DNA from: an uncultured Clostridia bacterium
Lineage (GTDB): Bacteria; Bacillota; Clostridia; TANB77; CAG-508
Direction of reading: 5' to 3'
DNA length: 64,000 nucleotides
Assembly (NCBI GenBank): GCA_948896235.1
Contig: CAQUUC010000001.1
Span: 248,001 to 312,000 of the forward strand
Below, piece after piece: positions 19,643-29,613 of this stretch (position 1 is its first letter; each line of letters begins with the position of its first letter). The position numbers and the translations under genes are program-made. Under the pieces are notes generated by a model that saw only the letters and a program-made list of their open reading frames with translations, did not search any database and was not told the DNA's origin.

Positions 19643-21361
19643 ATGAAAGATTTTAAGAAAGAAATAGCAAGTATTATAAGCAATGTAATAGGAATTAATG
19701 ACGAAGAATTGGTTACATATATAGAAGTTCCAAAAGATGTTAATATGGGAGATTATGCATTTCCATGTTTTAGGCTTGCAAAAGAATTAAAAAAGGCTCC
19801 AAATATCATTGCCGAAGAAATAAAAGAAAAACTAGATATTACAGGAACAGATATAGAAAAGGTTGAAATTGCGGGAGGATATCTAAACTTTACTATTTCA
19901 AAATTAGAACTTGCAAAAGTGACTTTAGAAGAAATAGATAATAAAAAAGAAGAATATGGAAAATCAAATTTAGGAAATGGAAAAAAGATAGTAATAGATT
20001 ATTCGGCACCTAATATTGCAAAACCATTCCATATAGGACATTTGCGTTCTACTGTCATAGGAGGAGCTTTATATAATATATATAAATATTTAGGATATGA
20101 AGTAACAGGAATAAACCATCTTGGAGATTATGGCACACAATTTGGGAAATTAATTGAAGGATATAAACTATGGGGAGAAGAATACGACATAGAAAAAGCT
20201 CCAATAGAAGAGTTAACTAAAATATATATAAGAATAAATGAAGCTTGCAAAGAAGACGAACAAATCTTAGAAAATTGCAGAAATAACTTTAAAAAACTTG
20301 AGGATGGTGATAAATACTGTACTGAAATATGGGAAAAATTTAGAAGCTTAAGTTTAAAAGAATTCAAAAAAGTATATGATTTATTAGAAAGTAAATTTGA
20401 TTCATGGAATGGAGAAGCGTTTTATTCAGATAAAATGCCAGAAGTAATAGATATTTTATATAAAACAGGAAAACTTATAGAATCACAAGGAGCAAAAATA
20501 ATTGATTTAGAAGAAAAAGGTATAAATACTCCTTGTATAATAGAAAAATCTAATGGGTCTACAACATATGCAACAAGAGATTTGGCTGCTATATTATATA
20601 GAGCAAGAACATATGATTTTGATAAGGCATTATATGTAACATCATACGAACAAGTATTACATTTTAAACAAGTATTTGAAGTAGCAAAACTTCTTGGACT
20701 AGAAGAAAAATATACAAAAGGTTTAGAGCATGTTGCCTTTGGAATGGTATTATTACCAACAGGAAAAATGTCTACAAGAGAAGGAAATGTTATTAGATTA
20801 GAGGAACTTCTAAATGAAGCAATATCTAAAGTTAAAGAGATAATAGAAGAGAAAAATCCTGATTTTGCTGAAGAAGAAAAACAAGATATAGCAAAAAAAG
20901 TAGGAATTGGAGCTGTAATTTTTAATGATTTGTCTGGAGCAAGAATAAAAGATGAAATATTTGACTGGGATACAATGTTAAATTTTAATGGCGAGACAGG
21001 ACCATACATTCAATATACATATGTACGTACAAATAGTGTACTTAAAAAAGTACAAGAAATACCTAGTATAGAGAAAGTAGATTTTAATAAACTTTTAGGA
21101 AAAGAAGAACAAAATGTACTAAAACTAATATATTCATTTACAAACATAATAGAGCAATCAACAGTTAAAAATGAACCATCAATACTTGCAAGATACTTAA
21201 TAGATTTATCAAAAGCATTTAGTAGTTTTTATAATGAAAATAAGATAATTGTAGAAGATAAAGTAACTAAAGATGCACGTATTTATTTAACCTATGCTAC
21301 AAATATGGTATTAAAAAATGGAGCTAGATTACTAGGAATAAATATGCCTGAAAAAATGTAA
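19643..21361 (+). CDS. argS: Arginyl-tRNA synthetase
   Basis: Charges tRNA-Arg, a class I synthetase of 572 residues. It shows the N-terminal Add1 domain, the HIGH motif in KPFHIGHLRS (near 130), the KMSTREGN loop (near 375, a KMSKS variant) and a C-terminal helical anticodon-binding domain. Its own arginines are encoded almost wholly by AGA, with a few CGT; CGG is absent, in line with the rest of the native genes. Start ATG behind aagggtg. Confidence 0.96.
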   Translation: MKDFKKEIASIISNVIGINDEELVTYIEVPKDVNMGDYAFPCFRLAKELKKAPNIIAEEIKEKLDITGTDIEKVEIAGGYLNFTISKLELAKVTLEEIDNKKEEYGKSNLGNGKKIVIDYSAPNIAKPFHIGHLRSTVIGGALYNIYKYLGYEVTGINHLGDYGTQFGKLIEGYKLWGEEYDIEKAPIEELTKIYIRINEACKEDEQILENCRNNFKKLEDGDKYCTEIWEKFRSLSLKEFKKVYDLLESKFDSWNGEAFYSDKMPEVIDILYKTGKLIESQGAKIIDLEEKGINTPCIIEKSNGSTTYATRDLAAILYRARTYDFDKALYVTSYEQVLHFKQVFEVAKLLGLEEKYTKGLEHVAFGMVLLPTGKMSTREGNVIRLEELLNEAISKVKEIIEEKNPDFAEEEKQDIAKKVGIGAVIFNDLSGARIKDEIFDWDTMLNFNGETGPYIQYTYVRTNSVLKKVQEIPSIEKVDFNKLLGKEEQNVLKLIYSFTNIIEQSTVKNEPSILARYLIDLSKAFSSFYNENKIIVEDKVTKDARIYLTYATNMVLKNGARLLGINMPEKM

Positions 21362-21373
21362 GGAGGAATTCCT

Positions 21374-22324
21374 ATGGAGATATTATTTTTTGAACCTGTA
21401 TATAAAGATTATATATGGGGTGGAACAAGGCTAAAAGAATATTTTTATAAAAATGTAGAAACACCTACTGCTGCTGAAAGTTGGGAAATATCTACAAATG
21501 AAGCAGGACTTAGTAAAATTTCAAATGGTTCTATGAATGGAAGAACATTAAAAGAATTGTTTGACAATAGAGATTTAAGAGAAAAAGTTTTTGGAACTAA
21601 AACAAAAGAAATGGAAAAATTTCCTTTACTAATAAAATATATTGATGCAAATTCTAATCTTTCTGTACAAGTGCATCCTAATGATGAATATGCAAAAATT
21701 AACGAAAATGACACAGGAAAGACAGAAATGTGGTATATTATTGATTGTGCACAAAATGCTAAAATTATATGTGGTATGAAAGAAAGTGTAACACAAAAAG
21801 AGGTTAGTGAGATTATAAGAAACGGTAAAATAAAAGAAAATCTTAACTATGTAAATATACAAAAAGGAGATGCAATCTATATACCATCAGGAACAATTCA
21901 TGCTATATTAGGAGATACTCTAATTTGTGAAATACAACAAAATAGTAACTTGACATATCGTGTATATGATTGGGATAGAGTAGGTAGTGATGGAAAACCA
22001 AGAGAACTACATATAGAAAAAGCAATTGATGTTATAGATGTAGAGACAAAACCAAGCGTTGTTCATACTATTGATGAAGAAAATAAGAAAATAGTAGAGA
22101 ATGAGTTTTTTAAGGTAGAAAAAGTTACTGTTGATGGAGAATATAGAGATAATTCTAGTAAAGAAACATTTTATGCTATGAATATATTAGAAGGAAGCGG
22201 AAAAATAGAAGCGGACAATAAAGAATATAACTTAAATAAAGGTGATAGTATTCTAATTCCAGCATCTATTGGAGAATATGTAATAAGAGGAAAAATACAA
22301 CTACTAAAATCATATGTTGGCTAA
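21374..22324 (+). CDS. manA: Mannose-6-phosphate isomerase, class I
   Basis: Interconverts fructose 6-phosphate and mannose 6-phosphate. A zinc cupin enzyme of 316 residues with YIWGG, SVQVHPND (zinc ligands, near 96-103), KTEMWYI and GTIHAI (near 175). It starts 12 bases after argS behind AAGGAGG. It could supply mannose precursors for the polysaccharide locus. Confidence 0.93.
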   Translation: MEILFFEPVYKDYIWGGTRLKEYFYKNVETPTAAESWEISTNEAGLSKISNGSMNGRTLKELFDNRDLREKVFGTKTKEMEKFPLLIKYIDANSNLSVQVHPNDEYAKINENDTGKTEMWYIIDCAQNAKIICGMKESVTQKEVSEIIRNGKIKENLNYVNIQKGDAIYIPSGTIHAILGDTLICEIQQNSNLTYRVYDWDRVGSDGKPRELHIEKAIDVIDVETKPSVVHTIDEENKKIVENEFFKVEKVTVDGEYRDNSSKETFYAMNILEGSGKIEADNKEYNLNKGDSILIPASIGEYVIRGKIQLLKSYVG

Positions 22325-22374
22325 AATGTACCAAGTAAACAATTATGGAAGAGATAGTAAAGGAGCGAAAGAAA

Positions 22375-23397
22375 ATGAAAACCTTTGGAAAAATAATTTT
22401 AATTATATTATTAATACTAATAATCATACTAGGAATAGGAACAGGAATTGGAATTTGGTATGTAAATGATAAATTAGGTAAATTAAATTATGTAGAAATA
22501 TCATCTGATGATATAAAAGTAACAGAAGGAATTGAAGAAAAGATGAATGGCTATAGAACGATAGCTGTATTTGGAGTAGATAGTAGAAATAACGAATTAG
22601 TAAAGGGAACGAGAAGTGATTGTATAATACTTGCAATTATTAATGAAAAAAGTAAAGAAGTGAAATTAACATCAGTATATAGGGATACATATTTAGAATT
22701 AACAGGAAGAAGTTTAGATAAAATAACACACGCATATGCTTATGGCGGAGCAGCTCTTGCAATTAGTTCATTAAACACAAATTTAGACTTGAATATAAAG
22801 GAATTTGTTACAGTAAATTTTGAATCTGTTGTAGATATAGTAAATGCTGTTGGTGGTGTAAGTATAAATATAACAAGCGAAGAATTGAAATATATAAATG
22901 GGTATATAGATGAAATAAATAAGGTAACAGGTAATATCGCAAGCTATGTTACTAAAACTGGAAAACAAACTTTAAACGGTGTTCAAGCATTAGCATATGG
23001 TAGAATTCGTTATACTGCAGGAGGAGATTATAAACGTACAGAAAGAATGAGAGATATAATGATGGCGGTTGTAGATAAAGCTAAAAAAATGAGTATAACT
23101 CAACTAAACAAACTTGCAGATACATTACTTCCAAAAGTATATACTAATATAAATTCGGGAGAAATTATTTCCTTAATTCCGCAACTTGCAAGTTATAAGA
23201 TAATAGATTCTACAGGTTGGCCATATAATACAAAAGGAGCAACAATTAGTGGAGTATGGTATGGAGCACCAGTAACATTAGAAACTAATGTAAGAGAACT
23301 ACATGAAAAAGCATATGGACAGACAGATTATGAGCCAAGTGAAAAGGTAAAAGAAATTAGCCAAAAGATTATAAAAAAGACTGGGTATAGTAAATAA
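22375..23397 (+). CDS. LytR-CpsA-Psr (LCP) family ligase
   Basis: Attaches undecaprenyl-linked glycopolymers to peptidoglycan. The short cytoplasmic start is followed by one membrane anchor (about 5-29) and an extracellular LCP domain with TIAVFGVDSR, TSVYRDTYL, DKITHAYAYGGA and YGRIRYTAGGDYKRTERMRD (arginines that bind the lipid pyrophosphate). I start at 22375, behind AAAGGAG. A second LCP gene ends the polysaccharide locus at 41.9 kb. Confidence 0.9.
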   Translation: MKTFGKIILIILLILIIILGIGTGIGIWYVNDKLGKLNYVEISSDDIKVTEGIEEKMNGYRTIAVFGVDSRNNELVKGTRSDCIILAIINEKSKEVKLTSVYRDTYLELTGRSLDKITHAYAYGGAALAISSLNTNLDLNIKEFVTVNFESVVDIVNAVGGVSINITSEELKYINGYIDEINKVTGNIASYVTKTGKQTLNGVQALAYGRIRYTAGGDYKRTERMRDIMMAVVDKAKKMSITQLNKLADTLLPKVYTNINSGEIISLIPQLASYKIIDSTGWPYNTKGATISGVWYGAPVTLETNVRELHEKAYGQTDYEPSEKVKEISQKIIKKTGYSK

Positions 23398-23398
23398 T

Positions 23399-23441
23399 AA
23401 AAAAGGATAGTAGTTATAGAAATAATTACTATCCTTTTTGT
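23399..23441 (+). terminator. Terminator after LCP gene
   Basis: aaaaggatagtagttat and ataattactatcctttt form a strong hairpin ending in T residues. Confidence 0.88.
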
Positions 23442-23481
23442 TATATTAATTAGAAAATTTTGGAAAAATATGAGTAAACAA

Positions 23482-23510
23482 TTGAAAAAATGATCGATTT
23501 GTAGTATATT
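23482..23510 (+). promoter_or_regulatory. Sigma-A-type promoter
   Basis: TTGAAA (23482) and TATATT (23505) with a 17-base spacer, 28 bases before the ATG of the nuclease-like gene. Confidence 0.6.
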
Positions 23511-23537
23511 ATGTGTGTTTTATATAAGGAGGATATT

Positions 23538-24468
23538 ATGAGTAATAATGATGATAAAAATATAAACCCAAAGAAAGCTAAATTATTAGTTGCTGTTTCA
23601 GGAATAGCTTTATTGATAATAATTATACTATTAATTGCATTTTCTTTTGTAAAATCAAAATATTCTTTTGAAATAACTACTCCAATAATTATTTTACTAA
23701 CATTCCTTTTGGTTATATTCTTGAGTGATTCTTTTGATAATTTCCAAATTGGAAAATTAATATCACTTAAAAGAAATGTTTCAGAGTACAAAGAAAAGAA
23801 TGAAAAACTGGAAAATGAAAAGAAGGATCTTATAAAGCAAATCATTAATTTGAATGTACAATCTCAGCATACACAAAATACAACTTCTAATACCATAGCA
23901 CTTGATTTTGGACAAAAAGGTATGACTGTTGAACAAGCTGATGAGGAAGAAACTAAAAAATATAGGCTACAAGAGGAAAATGAAACCTTAAAAGACACAA
24001 CAAATGTATGCAAACGAATAGACAGAGTGAAATTTGAGAATTTTGTAATTAAGAAGTATTTTGGAGAAATTAATTATAATTCTATACTTCAAGATGTAAA
24101 AGTAAACAATAAATTTGGAGATACAGACCCTATATCAAATAGAAATGTTATCTTTGATGCATATTATAATGATAATGAAAAAGAAAGATTTATTGAAGTA
24201 AAACAATATGCTTCAATTATGTTTTACGATAGATTATATGTTATGTTAAATAAAATATATAACTATAATAATATAAAAAACGCTAAAGCTAATCTTATTC
24301 TAATAATTCCAAAACTAGATGAAGATACTGATTTAAGAAGAACACCACTTAATGATATTAACAGACTAAAAGAAAACTTTTCTCCAGCAATTGCATCTCG
24401 GATTACTTACTATAGCTGAAATAGAAATAACAGATAAAGAAATGGAACAACTATATATAAAACAATAG
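23538..24468 (+). CDS. Membrane-anchored PD-(D/E)XK-like protein, with +1 shift at CGG
   Basis: About 309 residues after correction. Order: two transmembrane segments (about 16-40 and 47-62), a Lys/Glu coiled coil (75-100), a linker, then an alpha/beta domain with NVIFDAYYNDNEKERFIEVKQ (about 210-230) whose spaced Asp and ExK resemble the PD-(D/E)XK nuclease core. The zero frame ends just after a CGG codon (C at 24399). Skipping the C adds GLLTIAEIEITDKEMEQLYI and a new stop at 24468, extending the last strand and helix. AAGGAGG precedes the ATG. Family not recognised; the nuclease reading is an inference. Confidence 0.6.
24399..24402 (+). other. CGG-A +1 frameshift site in the membrane nuclease-like gene
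   Basis: Zero frame GCA TCT CGG ATT then stop five codons on; skipping the C gives GCA TCT GGA TTA CTT ACT and 22 more residues. Confidence 0.65.
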
Positions 24469-24693
24469 AAAATGAATATTCTTAGAAATAAAATTGTGGA
24501 AAAGTTTTAAGAAATATACTTATTATAATAATTATATTAAATTTCCCATTCTCATATGACTTAAATTATATAGGAAAATATAAAACTGCTATAAAAGAAT
24601 TTAAGGTGTTTGCTAAAAATATTAGAGAAGATATTATCATTATAAATAGAACAATGAAATTTAATGTATATTTTATAGAGTTATTTGTAAAAG

Positions 24694-24726
24694 CACAAGA
24701 TTTAGTTAAATTTTGTGTTTTTTGTG
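24694..24726 (+). terminator. Terminator in a gene-free stretch
   Basis: cacaagattt and aaattttgtg arms, then a T-run. The surrounding 24469-24914 stretch holds no gene; besides this hairpin it has only the promoter at 24816. Confidence 0.65.
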
Positions 24727-24815
24727 TTAAAACAAATAAATAATGATAAAGAAAATGTTTATGTGACACAATAATATCTAATTATTACATAAGGATTACA
24801 ATTTGGTAAAAAAAC

Positions 24816-24844
24816 TTGTATTATGGAAGATGTTGTAATATAAT
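24816..24844 (+). promoter_or_regulatory. Promoter of the polysaccharide locus
   Basis: TTGTAT (24816) and TATAAT (24839) with a 17-base spacer, upstream of the VanZ gene and the long run of polysaccharide genes. Confidence 0.65.
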
Positions 24845-24914
24845 GAAAAAGACTTAAAAATACTTGAAAAAATATAGTGGATTATGTATAATAATGTTTA
24901 GGAGATTTTTGAAA

Positions 24915-25388
24915 ATGAATATAAGAAAAGTACTATCTACAGCGTTAGTAATCATATGGATGATTACAATATTTTACTTTTCACACCAACAAGGAACTGG
25001 ATCAAGTAGTACAAGCAAAAATGTATCAATGATAATAGTAAATATATTAGATATAAAAAATGAAATGACAGAAGAACAAAAAGAAGAAATAGTTGAAACA
25101 ATAGAACCGGTTATAAGAAAGTTAGCACATTATACTTTATATATGTTAGGCGGAATATTAATAATAAATAGTGTGAATGCATATATAAAGGAAGATATAA
25201 AGACGATAAGGTATAGTTCTTTAATAGGAGTAATATATGCAATAAGTGATGAATTACATCAACTATTTATTAATGGGAGAAGTGGTAAAATAATTGATGT
25301 TGTAATAGATTCGATAGGAATATTTACGGGAATTGCTATGTACTTGCTTATGAAGAAAATTATAATGAATATAGTTAAGGAAAAATAG
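24915..25388 (+). CDS. VanZ-like membrane protein
   Basis: 157 residues with four hydrophobic segments. RKLAHYTLYMLGG and SDELHQLFINGRSGKIIDVV are the VanZ-family hallmarks. VanZ gives low-level teicoplanin resistance in enterococci, but relatives often head capsule loci with unknown roles. I start at 24915 behind TAGGAG. It opens the polysaccharide operon, 19 bases before the priming transferase. Confidence 0.85.
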   Translation: MNIRKVLSTALVIIWMITIFYFSHQQGTGSSSTSKNVSMIIVNILDIKNEMTEEQKEEIVETIEPVIRKLAHYTLYMLGGILIINSVNAYIKEDIKTIRYSSLIGVIYAISDELHQLFINGRSGKIIDVVIDSIGIFTGIAMYLLMKKIIMNIVKEK

Positions 25389-25407
25389 ATGGGGGGAAAC
25401 GAATTTT

Positions 25408-26112
25408 ATGAGTACAAGTCAATCTGAAATATCAGTGTTAAATAATACTGCTATGAGTACAGATATAAATATAGATAAAAGTTTATATACAAAAAATGAT
25501 AAGAAAATAGTTTATGGTATAACTAAAAGAATATTAGATGTTATACTATCTTTTGCTGCACTTATTATTTTGTCACCACTATTCCTGATAATTGGAATAG
25601 TGATTAAGATTGATTCAAGAGGACCAGTATTTTTTACACATAATAGAATAGGGAAAAATGGTAAAACAATACATATGTATAAATTTAGAACAATGATGCC
25701 AAATGCAGAAGCGATGATTGGACAGTTTAACGAAAAACAGCTGAAAGAGTTTAAAGAGAATTATAAATTAAAAGAAGATCCTAGAATAACAAGAATTGGA
25801 AAAATTTTAAGAAAGACAAGTTTGGATGAGTTACCACAAATTTGGAATATATTTGTGGGAGATTTGTCAATAATTGGGCCACGACCAGTGATTCAAGAAG
25901 AAGTTGAAAAATATGGAGAAAATAAAGAAAAATTTTTAAGTGTAATACCAGGACTTACAGGATATTGGCAGGCAAATGGGAGAAGCGATACTACATATGA
26001 AGAAAGAATGGAAATGGAATTATATTACATAGATAATTGCTCATTTGTGTTAGATATAAAGATATTCTTTAAAACTATAGTTTCTGTATTTAAAAGAGAA
26101 GGAGCGATTTAG
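25408..26112 (+). CDS. Priming sugar-phosphate transferase (phosphoglycosyl transferase)
   Basis: Begins repeat-unit assembly by moving a sugar phosphate onto undecaprenyl phosphate. One membrane helix (about 37-60) is followed by the bacterial sugar-transferase domain: MYKFRTM, DPRITRIGKILRKTSLDELP, SIIGPRP and PGLTGYWQANGR. It is the short WcaJ-catalytic form (234 residues). A strong GGGGGG ribosome site precedes the ATG. Confidence 0.92.
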   Translation: MSTSQSEISVLNNTAMSTDINIDKSLYTKNDKKIVYGITKRILDVILSFAALIILSPLFLIIGIVIKIDSRGPVFFTHNRIGKNGKTIHMYKFRTMMPNAEAMIGQFNEKQLKEFKENYKLKEDPRITRIGKILRKTSLDELPQIWNIFVGDLSIIGPRPVIQEEVEKYGENKEKFLSVIPGLTGYWQANGRSDTTYEERMEMELYYIDNCSFVLDIKIFFKTIVSVFKREGAI

Positions 26113-26114
26113 AA

Positions 26115-26966
26115 ATGAATATTGACATTATATGTCCGTTATATAATGCTGAAAAATATATTAAAAAATTAGATGATTCTATTAAAAAACAAAAAAAAGT
26201 GGATATAAACAAAATAAGATATATTTTAACAAGGGGAAAAGATAATACAGAACAAATATTAAAAGAGCAAAATGCAATTTATAAGGTAATTGAACCACAA
26301 GAATTTTCACATAGTTTAACTAGAGAAAAAGAAGCGTTTGAAAGTGATGCAGATATTCTAGTCTTTATTACACAAGATATAATTATTAAAGATGAAATGT
26401 GGCTATATCACCTGGTAAAAGATATAGAAAATGAAAAATGTGACGCTGCTTACAGTAGACAATTATGTGATAATAATTCGATAGAAAAGTATACCAGAGA
26501 ATTGAATTATCCAAAAGAATCATTCTATAAAACTAAAAAAGATATAGACAAGTTGCAATTAAAAACTTTCTTTTTTTCAGATGCAGCATCTGCAATAAAA
26601 CGAGATACTTTTATAAAATTAAATGGATATGATGGTAAGAAATTACCTATTAATGAAGATATGTATATAGCTTACAAACTTATAATGAATGGATATACTA
26701 TAAAATATTGTGCAGATTCTAAAGTTATTCACTCACATGAATTTACATTTAAACAGCAATATGATAGATATTATATAACAGGGAAGTTTTTTAAACAAAA
26801 TGATTATTTAAATGAATATAAAGTTAATGATAGCGGATTTAGTATGGCAAAATATATCTTAAAAAGGGCTATACAGGAAAAAAATCTAAATGCTATAATA
26901 CGATTTTTACCTAATATGAGTGCAAGGCTTATTGGAATGAAAGTTGGAAAAATCACTTATAAATAG
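26115..26966 (+). CDS. Glycosyltransferase family 2
   Basis: A 283-residue GT-A enzyme. IDIICPLYNAEKYI starts the nucleotide-sugar fold; the metal-binding region reads FITQDI rather than DXD; FFFSDAASAIKRDTF and NEDMYIAY supply acceptor and catalytic-base regions. It resembles rhamnosyltransferases, which fits the rfb genes downstream, but the donor is inferred. It begins 2 bases after the previous gene. Confidence 0.85.
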   Translation: MNIDIICPLYNAEKYIKKLDDSIKKQKKVDINKIRYILTRGKDNTEQILKEQNAIYKVIEPQEFSHSLTREKEAFESDADILVFITQDIIIKDEMWLYHLVKDIENEKCDAAYSRQLCDNNSIEKYTRELNYPKESFYKTKKDIDKLQLKTFFFSDAASAIKRDTFIKLNGYDGKKLPINEDMYIAYKLIMNGYTIKYCADSKVIHSHEFTFKQQYDRYYITGKFFKQNDYLNEYKVNDSGFSMAKYILKRAIQEKNLNAIIRFLPNMSARLIGMKVGKITYK

Positions 26967-27014
26967 CAATACAATAGTATAATGGGAAAATATAAAAATA
27001 AAGAGAGGTTTATT

Positions 27015-28085
27015 ATGAAAATATTGGCTATAAATCTACCAGCATTTCATAGAATAAAAGAAAACGATGAATGGTGGGGAGAAGGTTTTACTGAATGGGA
27101 TAATGTGAAATCAGGAAAAAAATATTATGAAGGGCATATTCAACCTGTAAAACCGATTAATGAATATTATTATGATTTATCAAAAATGGAAGATATAAGT
27201 AGGCAAATCGAGCTTGCTAATGAATATGGAGTATCTGGCTTTGTATTTTATCACTATTGGTTTGGAAATAAAAAAATGTTATTTGAAAAACCAGTGGAAA
27301 TGTTAAAAGATAAGAAAGATGAAAAAATTGAGTATTGTTTTTGCTGGGCAAATGAAACATGGAAAACAACATGGCATGGTAAAGAACCAAAAGAATTAAT
27401 GCCACAGTTATATTTAGGGAAAGAAGATTGGAAAGAACATATTGAATATCTAATAGAGTTTTTTAAAGATGAAAGATATATAAAAATAGATGAACGACCA
27501 GTTATGTTTATATATAAACCAAATGAAATAATACATTATAATGAAATGATAGATTATTGGAATCAATATTTAGAAGATAATGGAATGAAAAAAGTATATA
27601 TAATTGAATATGTGTGCTCTAAAAATAAAGGATTATATAGTATGAAATCAGATGCTGTTTTTGAATTTGAACCATTATATTCTACTTTTTTTGATATATC
27701 GAATATTAATAAAGCAAAAAGAGCTATATGTAAGAGTTTGAAAATAATAGATTATCAAAATTATGATAATCTATGGAAAAAAATATTAAAAAGAAAAAGA
27801 ACATATAAAGGAAAAACCATTTATAAAGGATGCTTTTGTGCATGGGATAATTCACCGAGAAAAGAAAAAAATAGTATGATTATAAAAAATAGTACTCCTG
27901 AGAAATTTGAAACCTATTTAAGACAATTGGTTCACACAAAAAGAAAAGATGCAAGCGAAGATTATCTCATTATTAACGCGTGGAATGAATGGAGCGAAGG
28001 AGCAATGTTAGAACCAACAGAACATTTACAATATAGATATTTAGAAGCTGTTAGAAATGTTGTGAATGAAAAAACTGAATACTAA
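27015..28085 (+). CDS. WbsX-type glycosyltransferase / GH99-like protein
   Basis: 356 residues with the WbsX family pattern: INLPAFHRIKENDEWWG, GFTEWDNV, FVFYHYWF, CFCWANETW and, near the end, LIINAWNEWSEGAMLEP. The family is found in O-antigen and capsule clusters and has a GH99-like barrel; catalytic details are not established. Start at 27015 behind agagagg. A decayed copy of its C-terminus follows at 28301. Confidence 0.82.
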   Translation: MKILAINLPAFHRIKENDEWWGEGFTEWDNVKSGKKYYEGHIQPVKPINEYYYDLSKMEDISRQIELANEYGVSGFVFYHYWFGNKKMLFEKPVEMLKDKKDEKIEYCFCWANETWKTTWHGKEPKELMPQLYLGKEDWKEHIEYLIEFFKDERYIKIDERPVMFIYKPNEIIHYNEMIDYWNQYLEDNGMKKVYIIEYVCSKNKGLYSMKSDAVFEFEPLYSTFFDISNINKAKRAICKSLKIIDYQNYDNLWKKILKRKRTYKGKTIYKGCFCAWDNSPRKEKNSMIIKNSTPEKFETYLRQLVHTKRKDASEDYLIINAWNEWSEGAMLEPTEHLQYRYLEAVRNVVNEKTEY

Positions 28086-28176
28086 TATTTTGACTTTTAT
28101 TAGATTGTGTTTTAAATTAAAGTGAATAGTGCTAGCAGTAACAATGGTATAATTCGAACTACTATCATACACTACA

Positions 28177-28235
28177 TACTTTGATATATAATTTTAATAA
28201 AACTAAAAGATTTATTAAAATTATATATCAAAGTA
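28177..28235. repeat. Perfect 25-bp inverted repeat
   Basis: Arms at 28177-28201 and 28211-28235 are fully complementary around a 9-base loop. It lies in the gene-poor interval between the intact WbsX gene and its remnant; no T-run follows. It could be a transcription or processing signal, or a scar of the duplication. Confidence 0.7.
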
Positions 28236-28300
28236 TAATGAATTATTGAAGAAAACAATAAATAAAAGGAATATACAATTTACAAGACAATATTTAAGAA

Positions 28301-28552
28301 TTGTTTTGTAAATTGGATAAATTTTCTAGAAAGGGAAAAGAAAGTATGCTTGTTAAAGGAGGAAGTTCTGAAAAATTTAGAAAAAATTTAAAAGAATTAA
28401 TTAATATCGATAGAAAAGATACTATTAAAGAAATTTTAGTAATCAATGCGTGGAATGAATGGGGAAAAGGTGCTTTTTTAGAATTGAGTGAAGAAGATAA
28501 ATTTGCATACTTAGAAGCCATAGGACAATGTACTATGGAGGGAAAAATATGA
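28301..28552 (+). pseudogene. C-terminal remnant of a second WbsX gene
   Basis: 83 residues aligning with the last 80-90 residues of the preceding WbsX gene: FCKLDKFSRKGKESM matches FCAWDNSPRKEKNSM, and ILVINAWNEWGKGAFLE matches LIINAWNEWSEGAMLE. The first three quarters are gone. Divergence shows an old duplication or a second gene lost by deletion. Its end overlaps the start of the EpsG-like gene. Confidence 0.75.
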
Positions 28553-29613
28553 TTATTTATATTATGTACTTTTTAATTATAATTAGTTTAGCAATTACAT
28601 TTCATAAAAATAAAAAAGTTTTTTGCATTATAACAGGAATTATGTTATGGCTGTTATTGGCACTAAGAAGTATAAATATAGGAATAAATGATACTAAAAA
28701 CATTTATATGCCAATGTTCAACAATATGGTTAACATAACGATAATTGACATATTTAAAGATAAGAATATGCAAGATTTTTTATTCTGGATTTCAATGAAA
28801 ATTATATCAGTTATAACCAGTAACTTTCAAATATGTATCGCTATATTGGCCATACCATATATTTTTTTTGTAATGAAAACTATATATAAATATTCACAAG
28901 ATTGCTTAATTAGTGTTATTTTATTTATGGCATTATACTATATGTATTCAACATTTTTGTTAAGACAAGTTATAGCAGTTGGTATTTTAATTATGTCTTA
29001 TAAATATATAGTAGAGCAAGATATAAAAAAATTTATATTATGTCTTGTAGTAGCAACTTTATTTCATAGAACAGCACTTATTTTTTTGGTGGCATATCCA
29101 TTTTGTAAATATAACAAGTTTGATTATAAGAATTATATATATATTTTTGGAATGCTGGTAATTTCAAAATTTTTTATAAATGATATTTTAGAATTGTTGA
29201 TGAAATTTGATTTTACCAATAAAGTTGAAATGGCAATAACTCATAATATTTATACAGTTAATGGACAAATATCTTATTTTGGATTATTTATTACAGTAGC
29301 GATTCTATTTATTAGCAGAACATTTGGAAAAGGATTAAAGGAAAAAAAAGAATTTGATACATTGTGTAATTTGTCTACATTAGGAAGTGCCATTTTTACA
29401 TTATCAAATGTAGTAGTTGAATTTTATAGAGTATCAGTATATTTTAGTATATTTAATATTTTATTGTTGCCAATGGCTTTAAATAATATGAAGGATCAAA
29501 GGACAAGAATAATTTTTAAAACATTAGTTATTATTTTTGCTATCATATATTTTTGTACGAGGACAGTAAATAATGTGAATAGTAATCCATATATGTTTTG
29601 GTGGGAGGTATAG
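28549..29613 (+). CDS. EpsG-like polysaccharide polymerase
   Basis: A 354-residue membrane protein with about ten hydrophobic segments. YSTFLLRQVIAVGILI and VATLFHRTALIFL are typical of EpsG/Wzy-type polymerases that join repeat units outside the membrane. Start at 28549 behind ATGGAGGG. It is the only polymerase candidate in the locus. Confidence 0.8.
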   Translation: MIIYIMYFLIIISLAITFHKNKKVFCIITGIMLWLLLALRSINIGINDTKNIYMPMFNNMVNITIIDIFKDKNMQDFLFWISMKIISVITSNFQICIAILAIPYIFFVMKTIYKYSQDCLISVILFMALYYMYSTFLLRQVIAVGILIMSYKYIVEQDIKKFILCLVVATLFHRTALIFLVAYPFCKYNKFDYKNYIYIFGMLVISKFFINDILELLMKFDFTNKVEMAITHNIYTVNGQISYFGLFITVAILFISRTFGKGLKEKKEFDTLCNLSTLGSAIFTLSNVVVEFYRVSVYFSIFNILLLPMALNNMKDQRTRIIFKTLVIIFAIIYFCTRTVNNVNSNPYMFWWEV

